This document shows, one piece after another, positions 1-6,507 of a stretch of DNA of 36,070 nucleotides. The stretch lies in contig DATFLL010000012.1 in NCBI GenBank assembly GCA_035267785.1, positions 1-36,070 of the forward strand, given 5' to 3'. How positions within the stretch are numbered: position 1 is the stretch's first letter; each line of letters starts with the position of its first letter. The notes below the pieces were generated by a model. The model made no database searches. It was not told the origin of the DNA and saw only the letters and a program-made list of their open reading frames with translations. The translations under genes were made by a program, and so were the position numbers. This DNA is from DATFLL01 sp035267785 (GTDB taxonomy: Bacteria; Pseudomonadota; Gammaproteobacteria; DATFLL01).

Positions 1-312
1 CCGGACTGCAAATACATCGAGCCGCTGGAAAAGCCCGAGGATATGGGCGTCGAATGCCCCGAATGCCATCAGGGCAGCATGCTCAAGCGCAAGTCGCGCT
101 ATGGCAAGGTGTTCTATTCCTGTTCGCGTTACCCCGACTGCAAGTACGCGGTGTGGAACCAGCCGATTGCCGAGTCCTGCCCGAAGTGTGCCTGGCCCAT
201 GCTTACCATCAAGACCACGAAGCGCCGCGGCACCGAGAAGGTCTGTCCGCAAAAGGACTGCAACTTCTCCGAGCCGATGGAAGCTGAACCCGAATCCGAA
301 TCCGACGACTAG
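1..312 (+). CDS. topA: DNA topoisomerase I, C-terminal zinc-ribbon end (partial)
   Basis: The reading frame is open from base 1, so the gene begins outside the window and only its last 103 residues are visible. Cys pairs recur in the pattern CPEC...CSRYPDC and CPKC...CPQKDC, with a partial PDC at the very start. These are the tandem four-Cys zinc ribbons at the C-terminus of type IA topoisomerase I, which bind single-stranded DNA and help relax negative supercoils. The tail is acidic (ends in a run of E, S and D). The catalytic domain is not visible, so the assignment rests on the zinc ribbons. A stand-alone zinc-ribbon protein is a weaker alternative. Confidence 0.88.
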   Translation, partial: PDCKYIEPLEKPEDMGVECPECHQGSMLKRKSRYGKVFYSCSRYPDCKYAVWNQPIAESCPKCAWPMLTIKTTKRRGTEKVCPQKDCNFSEPMEAEPESESDD

Positions 313-318
313 GATGCG

Positions 319-337
319 GGCGGCAAGCTACGCCGCC
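319..337 (+). terminator. small GC-rich hairpin after topA, weak terminator candidate
   Basis: GGCGGC and GCCGCC form a 6-bp stem around a 7-nt loop just after the topA stop. No T-run follows, so intrinsic termination is doubtful. Confidence 0.25.
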
Positions 338-458
338 GTGTCTGGTCCCACGCACCGGGCCGAATCGGTTGCGGGCCGCGCGCCGGCAGCGCCGTATTCG
401 CAGGTGCGGCGCCGGCCGCTTGGATTTCGATTGAAGCCGGCATTGAAAAGGTGATCGC

Positions 459-821
459 ATGGAAACCACCGTCAACGTGAACAACCGGTCCGTGGCCGTG
501 CGCGTGAGCGCCGCGGCCGAGCGCGCCTTGCGCGGCGAAGCGGCACCGCTCGTCGCCGAGATGGAACTGTATTTCAGCTGCCTCATTCGCAAGCAGGTGC
601 GCTTTCACCGCGGCGAGCAGCCCGACGATGCCGTCGCGGTGGCGGACGGTCTGTACGTGCGTTTTCGCCCGGTGATGACCCGCGGCTGCTCGGTGGCCGA
701 GGGCGGTGAGGCGCCGCCGCTGACCGACTTTCCCATCGCCCGTCCCGAGGCCTACGTGCCGCACTGGCTGCGTATCGATTACCGTGCGGGCGAATGGACC
801 GGGGAGTTCGGCTTCGCATGA
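459..821 (+). CDS. conserved-looking small protein of unknown function
   Basis: This is a 120-residue soluble protein with no signal peptide and no membrane segment. I do not recognise a named family. It is preceded by a good ribosome binding site (AAGGTGAT, 5 nt before the ATG), and its stop overlaps the tsaC start in ATGA, so the two genes are probably translationally coupled. The N-terminal half has an amphipathic pattern ending in a Cys (YFSCLIRKQVRF). The C-terminal half is aromatic-rich (YVPHWLRIDYRAGEWTGEFGF). Codon use matches its neighbours. The position between topA and tsaC suggests a housekeeping or translation-linked role, but that is only context. Confidence 0.75.
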   Translation: METTVNVNNRSVAVRVSAAAERALRGEAAPLVAEMELYFSCLIRKQVRFHRGEQPDDAVAVADGLYVRFRPVMTRGCSVAEGGEAPPLTDFPIARPEAYVPHWLRIDYRAGEWTGEFGFA

Positions 822-1411
822 ACGAAGCGGCGGGCCAGACGCCCCCGTTGGCGCCCGCCGTCGCCCGTGCGGTCGGGCAGGCCGCCGATGTCCTGCGTTC
901 CGGCGGCGTGGTGGCCTACCCCACCGAGGCCGTGTACGGCCTCGGCTGCGACCCGCACAATGAGGCGGCCGTACAGCGCATCCTCGACCTCAAGGGGCGC
1001 GGTCGTGCGCAGGGCATGATCCTGATCGCCGCGGACTTCGAGCAGATCGCCTCCTACATCGACGTCGACACTGCGACCGCCGAGCGTCTGCGCGCCAGCT
1101 GGCCGGGTCCGATCACCTGGGTGGTCGCCGCCCGCCCCGAGGTCCCCGAATGGATCCGCGGCGAGCACCCCAGCGTGGCCGTGCGCGTGACCGACCACGC
1201 CGCGTCGGCCGCGTTGTGCCGGGCCTTCGGCGGTGCGTTGGTGTCCACCAGCGCCAACCGCAGCGGCGAGCCGCCAGCGCGCAGCGCCGCCGATGTGGCC
1301 GCTGCCTTCGGCGACGGTGTTGATTTCATCATCGATGCGCCCGTCGGCGGGCGGGAGCGTCCCAGCGAGATCCGCGATGCCGCTACGGGGCGCGTGCTGC
1401 GCCCCGCCTGA
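818..1411 (+). CDS. tsaC: threonylcarbamoyl-AMP synthase (TsaC/YrdC/Sua5 family)
   Basis: The 197-residue protein carries the YrdC fold signatures: GGVVAYPTEAVYGLGCDP near residue 30, the KGR element, WPGPITWVV, and the STSANRSGEPP loop near residue 145. The enzyme makes L-threonylcarbamoyl-AMP from threonine, bicarbonate and ATP, the first step of the tRNA t6A37 modification. The length fits the short TsaC form (about 190 residues) without the extra Sua5 domain. The start at 818 is chosen because its ATG overlaps the upstream stop as ATGA. A start 24 bases earlier would give an atypical N-terminus. Confidence 0.93.
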   Translation: MNEAAGQTPPLAPAVARAVGQAADVLRSGGVVAYPTEAVYGLGCDPHNEAAVQRILDLKGRGRAQGMILIAADFEQIASYIDVDTATAERLRASWPGPITWVVAARPEVPEWIRGEHPSVAVRVTDHAASAALCRAFGGALVSTSANRSGEPPARSAADVAAAFGDGVDFIIDAPVGGRERPSEIRDAATGRVLRPA

Positions 1412-1437
1412 ATATATACCAACCGGAAATCGAGATT

Positions 1438-2355
1438 GTGAGCGAACCCGACGTGCAGGCCGTCAAGGCCTATCTATTGGACCTGCAAGACCGCATCTGC
1501 TCGGCCCTGGAGGCCGAGGACGGACAGGCCACTTTTGCCGAAGACGCCTGGGAGCGCGAGGCGGGCGGCGGCGGTGGGCGTTCGCGCGTCATGGCCGGTG
1601 GTGCGGTGTTCGAGCAGGCCGGTATCAATTTCTCACACGTGCATGGACCGGGCCTGCCCGCCTCGGCCACGGCTCACCGCCCCGAGCTCGCCGGGCGCAG
1701 CTTCGAGGCACTTGGCGTGTCGCTGGTGATCCATCCGCACAATCCATACGTACCGACCTCGCACGCCAACGTGCGTTTCTTCATTGCGGAAAAGCCCGAT
1801 GCCGATCCGGTCTGGTGGTTCGGTGGCGGCTTCGACCTGACGCCGTATTACGCCGAGAAAGAGGACGTCGTGCATTGGCACCGTACGGCCAAGGCGGCCT
1901 GCGACCCGTTCGGCGAGGATGTCTACCCGCGCTATAAGCACTGGTGCGACGAGTATTTCTTCATCAAACACCGCAACGAGCCGCGCGGCGTGGGCGGGTT
2001 GTTCTTCGACGACCTGAACGAATGGGACTTCGAGCGCAGCTTCGAATTCATGCGCAGCGTGGGCGATCATTACCTGCCGGCCTACGTGCCCATCGTCCAG
2101 CGCCGGCGCAGGAACGACTACGGCGAGCGCGAGCGCGATTTTCAGCTCTACCGGCGCGGGCGCTACGTCGAATTCAATCTGGTCTACGACCGCGGCACCC
2201 TGTTCGGACTGCAGACAGGCGGGCGCACCGAATCGATCCTGATGTCGCTGCCGCCGCTGGTGAAGTGGCGCTATAACTGGTCGCCCGAGCCGGGCACCCC
2301 CGAAGCGCGACTCTACGACTATTACCTGAAGCCCCGCGACTGGCTCGCGGCCTAG
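1438..2355 (+). CDS. hemF: oxygen-dependent coproporphyrinogen III oxidase
   Basis: The 305-residue protein matches HemF along its length: an N-terminal helix, AGGAVFEQAGINFSHVHG, HPHNPYVPTSHANVRFF, WWFGGGFDLTPYY near residue 125, GVGGLFFDDLNEWD, and the signature FNLVYDRGTLFGLQTGGRTE near residue 245. It decarboxylates two propionate side chains of coproporphyrinogen III to give protoporphyrinogen IX, using O2, in cytosolic haem synthesis. The start is GTG with only a weak purine stretch upstream, 26 bp after tsaC, so the two may share a transcript. The aerobic isozyme points to life with oxygen. Its stop codon shares a CTAG with the convergent dehalogenase gene. Confidence 0.96.
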   Translation: MSEPDVQAVKAYLLDLQDRICSALEAEDGQATFAEDAWEREAGGGGGRSRVMAGGAVFEQAGINFSHVHGPGLPASATAHRPELAGRSFEALGVSLVIHPHNPYVPTSHANVRFFIAEKPDADPVWWFGGGFDLTPYYAEKEDVVHWHRTAKAACDPFGEDVYPRYKHWCDEYFFIKHRNEPRGVGGLFFDDLNEWDFERSFEFMRSVGDHYLPAYVPIVQRRRRNDYGERERDFQLYRRGRYVEFNLVYDRGTLFGLQTGGRTESILMSLPPLVKWRYNWSPEPGTPEARLYDYYLKPRDWLAA

Positions 2356-3038
2356 GCCCCCAACAGCGCCGGCAGGCCGGCCAGATCTTTGAGCTCCGCC
2401 GCCGGTCCGTCGGGCAGGCGCTCCTTGGGCTGGCCGAAGCGATTGACCCAGACCACCCGAAAGCCGAAGCTCGCCGCGCCCGCCGCGTCCCAGGCATTGG
2501 AAGACATAAAGGCAATGCGCTCGCGGGCAACGCCGAGCTGGTCGACCGCGATTTGATATACGCGCGGGTCGGGCTTGTAGATACCGACCGACTCGACCGA
2601 CAGCACCGCATCGAATGCCTCGCCGAGCGAGGCGTTGGTCACGGCCGACGCCAGCATCGCGGGCGTGCCGTTGGACAGGATCGCCAGCTTGAGCCCCCGC
2701 TCGCGCAGCGCGGCGAGCGTCGCCGGCACTTCCGCATAGGGGGATAGCTCCAGGTAGGCCTGCATCAGCGCATCGCGCAGCGGCGGGTCGCCGACACCCT
2801 GCTGTTCGAGCGCGAAGTCCAGCGCGTCGCCCGTGACGGTCCAAAAATCCGCATGGCGCCCCATCAGACTGCGCAGCCAGGTGTACTGCACCTGTTTGTC
2901 GCGCCACGTCGCCGAGACGGCGTCGGCCTTGGGCTCCAGGCGCGGGCGCAGCGCCCCGACGGCGGAGTGTACGTCGAACAGCGTGCCGTAGGCGTCGAAG
3001 ACGCAGGCACCGATATCGGTTAAATCAGCTTCAGACAT
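2352..3038 (-). CDS. haloacid dehalogenase, type II (L-2-haloacid dehalogenase-like)
   Basis: This 228-residue HAD-superfamily protein carries the type II dehalogenase motifs: VFDAYGTLFDVHSA with the Asp nucleophile near residue 14, ILSNGTP (Ser/Asn motif II), KPDPRVYQ (Lys and Tyr), and MSSNAWDAAGAASFGF (Ser, Asn, Asp). Known members convert L-2-haloalkanoates to D-2-hydroxyalkanoates through an aspartyl ester. The true substrate cannot be read from sequence, and many relatives are general phosphatases or orphans. The start at 3038 has a GAGGAG ribosome binding site. The frame stays open much further upstream, but that region belongs to the tlpA-like gene in another frame. It lies 65 bp downstream of the TlpA-like gene on the same strand. 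Confidence 0.88.
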   Translation of the reverse strand: MSEADLTDIGACVFDAYGTLFDVHSAVGALRPRLEPKADAVSATWRDKQVQYTWLRSLMGRHADFWTVTGDALDFALEQQGVGDPPLRDALMQAYLELSPYAEVPATLAALRERGLKLAILSNGTPAMLASAVTNASLGEAFDAVLSVESVGIYKPDPRVYQIAVDQLGVARERIAFMSSNAWDAAGAASFGFRVVWVNRFGQPKERLPDGPAAELKDLAGLPALLGA

Positions 3039-3103
3039 GGCGGCTCCTCGTTGGTTGGCTGCAGGCGACGCCCTCTGGTCGGTGCATCGGCCGGTGCCCG
3101 ATG

Positions 3104-4426
3104 TCAGTGCTCCTGCATCAGTGCGTCGAGCGTCTTGATGACCGCCGGGTCGTCCCATTCGAAGGCGCCGAACAGGGCGTAGCGGATCTTGCCGGCGCGA
3201 TCGATTACGTAGCTCGTCGGAAAGGCAAAGACGCCCCAGGACTGCAGGGCCTTGCCCTCGCGGTCGAGCAGGATCGGAAAATCGACGTTGACCTTGGTAT
3301 CCAGGAAACGGCGCACGGTCTGTGGCTCCTCGGCCATGTTGACCGCGAGTATGGCGAACGGCCTGCCGCGCATGTGCCCCTGGAGGCGCTGCATGGACGG
3401 CATTTCGTGGACGCACGGCGGACACCAGCTGGCCCAGAAGTTCACGAGTACGACCTTCCCGCGATAGTCGCTGAGCGAGCGGTGCTTGCCGTCGATTGAA
3501 CCCAGCGACAGCGGCGGCGGTGTCGGATCGCCCGCGAAGGGCTTGAGCTCGTGCGCCTTGCGTCCCACGGGCTTGGGCGGCGGTTCGGACAGCGCGGCGG
3601 CCGGGCGTTCGCGCGCCGGTACGGTATCGAGGAGCTCGGCGGCGCCAGCGACGAGCTGCGGCAGGCGTCGTCCCAGCGCCTGTTCGGCAGGCGTGGCGTC
3701 GGGGCGGAAATTGAAGCGATCGCGCACGCCCGGCAGCAAACGTAAGAACACGTCCGCACCGCCGCGTTCCAGGGCGGGAATGGTGCGATCCAGCTTCCAG
3801 CGCCAGGGCGAGTTGCCGGCCTGGATGACGAAGACGGGCACATTGGTCGCCTGCACGACGGGCATGAGCCTGGCGGCCTGACCGGGGTCGGGTGTCGCGA
3901 CGAAGAGCTTGGGGCTGAGCAGGATGACACCGGCCAGGGGTGACAGCGAGGGATGGGCCTGCTGCCAGGCGCGGGCCCCGCGCAGCATCGGGATCGCGCC
4001 CCGGCCCGTCGTGACGAGGTAGACCCGTTTGCCGGTGGCGCCGGCCGCCTTGATGAGTGCGGCGATGTCACCGCCGGGCACCTTGTCCATGCTGCTCTGC
4101 TCCAGCGGCAGGAAACGCCCCGAGAGCGGATCGATCAGCCACACCGTTACGCCGGCGGCGGCCAGGAGCCGGGCGGCCTGTTGCTCGGAGGGCTGCAGCC
4201 CGGCCTCCGAGGGCAGCCAGATGAACAGGCGACCGCCCGAGCCGGCGTACGCGGTATAGGGGATGTCGGTGCCGTCGCCCGTCGTGACCGAGGCGTCGCG
4301 GGGCTGCGGGTTTGCTGCCAGCGCCGCGCCGCCGCTTGCGGCCGCCAACAGCATAGCCAGGGCGGATAGCCACATGCACCGGGAGAGGCACCATGTGCCC
4401 GAAGGGCGGAAACGGGTCGCGCGCAT
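3104..4426 (-). CDS. exported two-domain protein: degenerate alpha/beta-hydrolase-like domain plus TlpA/ResA thioredoxin domain
   Basis: The 440-residue protein starts with a Sec signal peptide (hydrophobic stretch around residues 18–36, cleavage near ALA-A). Residues about 45–270 look like an alpha/beta hydrolase fold. The expected nucleophile elbow reads TTGRGA, with Gly where the catalytic Ser should sit, so this part is probably not a hydrolase. After a Pro-rich linker, residues about 295–440 form a TlpA/ResA/DsbE-type thioredoxin domain with the active site WCPPC (Cys335 and Cys338), plus the cis-Pro region FAFPTSYVID. It probably reduces disulfides in the periplasm, for example in apocytochromes. 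An alternative start at 4375 would shorten the signal peptide. Neither start has a strong ribosome binding site. Confidence 0.85.
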   Translation of the reverse strand: MRATRFRPSGTWCLSRCMWLSALAMLLAAASGGAALAANPQPRDASVTTGDGTDIPYTAYAGSGGRLFIWLPSEAGLQPSEQQAARLLAAAGVTVWLIDPLSGRFLPLEQSSMDKVPGGDIAALIKAAGATGKRVYLVTTGRGAIPMLRGARAWQQAHPSLSPLAGVILLSPKLFVATPDPGQAARLMPVVQATNVPVFVIQAGNSPWRWKLDRTIPALERGGADVFLRLLPGVRDRFNFRPDATPAEQALGRRLPQLVAGAAELLDTVPARERPAAALSEPPPKPVGRKAHELKPFAGDPTPPPLSLGSIDGKHRSLSDYRGKVVLVNFWASWCPPCVHEMPSMQRLQGHMRGRPFAILAVNMAEEPQTVRRFLDTKVNVDFPILLDREGKALQSWGVFAFPTSYVIDRAGKIRYALFGAFEWDDPAVIKTLDALMQEH

Positions 4427-4509
4427 AGGATCTTTTTCGTGGCGAGGCTCGAGGGCACTTCGCAGGCATTAAACCATAGCCGCGGGCCCCGGTGAAACGG
4501 CCGCGGTGG

Positions 4510-4929
4510 CTAGGGCTGGATGCGCAGGACGTTGGCCTCGCCCACCTCGGGCTGGTTGCGCATGAAGTCGGCCGTCTTGTAAAAGGCCGCGTGCAGCTCG
4601 CTGCGCAGGGCATCGTCGAGCCCGTTATCGAGCATCGCCTGATCCATACAGCGCATCCAGGCGTCGCGCTCGGCCGCGCCGATGGCGAACGGCAGGTGGC
4701 GGGCGCGCAGGCGCGGATGGCCGTATTTTTCGATGTACAGCGACGGGCCGCCGAGCCAGCCGGACAGGAATTCAAACAGCTTCTGGCGTGAGCCGGTCAG
4801 GTCGGCCGGATGCAGCTTGCGGATGCCGTAGGCCTCCGGCTCGCTGTCCATCGAATCGTAGAAGCGGTCGACCAGACGGCGCACCGCCGCTTCGCCGCCG
4901 AGGCGTTCATAGGGAGTGGCTTGGGTCAT
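4510..4929 (-). CDS. group II truncated hemoglobin
   Basis: The 139-residue protein begins TPYERLGGEAAVRRLVDRFY, the truncated hemoglobin A/B helix pattern with Phe-Tyr at B9-B10. It then has a proximal His in ARHLPFAIG and the helix-G Trp in RDAWMRCMDQA, both typical of the trHbII/TrHbO group. Such proteins bind O2 or NO and have been linked to oxidative or nitrosative stress and to respiration. It lies 84 bp upstream of the TlpA-like gene on the same strand and could share its transcript. A start 33 bases further upstream (4962) is possible. The chosen start matches usual family length, and no clear ribosome binding site decides between them. Confidence 0.9.
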   Translation of the reverse strand: MTQATPYERLGGEAAVRRLVDRFYDSMDSEPEAYGIRKLHPADLTGSRQKLFEFLSGWLGGPSLYIEKYGHPRLRARHLPFAIGAAERDAWMRCMDQAMLDNGLDDALRSELHAAFYKTADFMRNQPEVGEANVLRIQP

Positions 4930-5002
4930 CGTCGGGTTTCGGCTCGGATAGTGCGCGTCCATTGTAGCCCGCCGCGCGCACTTTGGGCACCCGCGCCGGC
5001 CC

Positions 5003-6319
5003 TTAGGGTGCAGCAAGCGCGATGCGATCGCGCCCCTCGTGCTTGGCTTGGTAGAGCGCTTTGTCTGCGGCGTCGTTGAGCGCGATCGCGTCGTCGAAGC
5101 CGGGATAGGCCGCGACGCCGCAGCTGAAGGTGATTTGGAACTCCACGCCCTCGGCCCGATGGTGCAGTGCGGCAAAGTCGGCGCGCAGGTCATCGAGTAT
5201 GACCGCCGCGGCGTCGAGACCGGTGTCAGGCAGTATCACTGCAAACTCCTCGCCGCCGTAGCGCCCCACAATGTCGGTGCGCCGCAGGCGCTGGCGAATC
5301 AACCGGGCCAGGCTCTTGAGGACGCGGTCGCCGGTCGGATGCCCGAACCGGTCGTTAACCTGCTTGAAATGGTCCAGATCGATCATGGCGAAGCTCAGCG
5401 GCGTGCCCTGGCGCGAGGCCCGGGCGAGCTCGACCTCCAGACGCTCCTTGAGGCTGGTGTGGTTGAGCAGCCCGGTCAGACTGTCGCGCACCATGAACGA
5501 GCGCAGCGCGCGATAGCGCTCGGCGCGGGTGCGGACCGCCGCGACCAGGTGCGCCGCGGCGATCGGCATCGTGAGAAAGTTATCGCCGCCGCGGCCCAGG
5601 GCCGAGAGCTGCTTGTCCTTGTTCGTCTCCGGGGACAGGAACACGATCGGCGTGCCGATATAGTTGTCGTATTGCCGGATCACGGAAGCCAGCTCGGGGC
5701 CCCCGACCTCGCCCATGTACACACCCATCAGGATGAGCTCGGGGTTGAACTCGTCCATCGCCGCGATGACCTCGGTGGGGTCGCTCACAACACGCGTGTC
5801 CATCCCGGCCTTCTTGAGAATCTGCGCGTGCAACTCGCCGAGCTCGGCCGAGTCGTCGATGACGAGGATGCGGAAGGGCTCGGCCTGGTGATCGGCGGTG
5901 AGCGATTCGATGCTGTCGAGCAGGCGCGTTAGGTCCAGCGGCTTGGTCAGATAGGCGTCGGCGCCCGCGCGGACAGCGGTCAGGCGTCGGGGGAGGCCCG
6001 AATCGGCCGACAGCACGATCAACGCCGGGTGCGGCGCGTCGCCGGTGTGCACCGCCTCCAGTGCGGGCCAGGAGTGCGGGCCGAGCGTATCGATATCGAC
6101 AACCAGCGCATCGGGCCGCGTTTCGACGACGGCTGCCGCGATACCCTCTCCCGTCGCCCGCGTGCTCACGATCAGACCGAACCGCGTCAGTTGACCGCCC
6201 AGTTGGCGGCGCAGCACTTCGTCGCCACTGACCAACAGAACGCGTCGAGCACCGTCGAGCGCGCCCCGTCGTTCCAACTCGCCCGCCCCGTGCGGTCCCT
6301 CAAGTGACTGTTTTTCCAT
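5003..6319 (-). CDS. diguanylate cyclase with two receiver domains (PleD-like, REC-REC-GGDEF)
   Basis: The 438-residue soluble protein has two response-regulator receiver domains (about 25–140 and 150–265) and a C-terminal GGDEF domain. The active site reads GGEEF (residues 354–358), with an RxxD inhibitory site (RRTD) five residues before it, so synthesis of c-di-GMP from two GTP with product inhibition is expected. Receiver 1 keeps an Asp (VVDIDT) and the Lys-Pro pair (LTKPL). Receiver 2 is degenerate: Gly199 replaces the phospho-accepting Asp (ILMGVYMGE) and Met251 replaces the conserved Lys (FLTMPI). It probably serves as a dimerisation adaptor, as in PleD. The start at 6319 is chosen for its GAGGT site 5 nt upstream; a GTG at 6334 is also in frame. 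No partner histidine kinase is adjacent. Confidence 0.92.
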   Translation of the reverse strand: MEKQSLEGPHGAGELERRGALDGARRVLLVSGDEVLRRQLGGQLTRFGLIVSTRATGEGIAAAVVETRPDALVVDIDTLGPHSWPALEAVHTGDAPHPALIVLSADSGLPRRLTAVRAGADAYLTKPLDLTRLLDSIESLTADHQAEPFRILVIDDSAELGELHAQILKKAGMDTRVVSDPTEVIAAMDEFNPELILMGVYMGEVGGPELASVIRQYDNYIGTPIVFLSPETNKDKQLSALGRGGDNFLTMPIAAAHLVAAVRTRAERYRALRSFMVRDSLTGLLNHTSLKERLEVELARASRQGTPLSFAMIDLDHFKQVNDRFGHPTGDRVLKSLARLIRQRLRRTDIVGRYGGEEFAVILPDTGLDAAAVILDDLRADFAALHHRAEGVEFQITFSCGVAAYPGFDDAIALNDAADKALYQAKHEGRDRIALAAP

Positions 6320-6492
6320 GCGTGACCTCTTCACTCAGTGTAGCGCCACACCCGCCCCAGGCAAGTGCCTCGGCCGGGGTGGCGACCCGGAGCAACGCCC
6401 GCGCGGCGGCGTTCACCCTCGTCCGGCCACCGCGTACGCCCGCCCCGCCCGAGCGGGGCTGCCGGGCCCCGCGCACCAGTCGGTCGCCGGCC

Positions 6493-6501
6493 TGTTAGAA
6501 T
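6493..6501 (+). promoter_or_regulatory. extended -10 promoter element of uvrD
   Basis: TGTTAGAAT reads as an extended -10 (TGn plus TAGAAT) ending only 6 bases before the uvrD ATG. Transcription would then start at or next to the start codon. No convincing -35 is visible. Confidence 0.45.
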
Positions 6502-6507
6502 ACGCCG

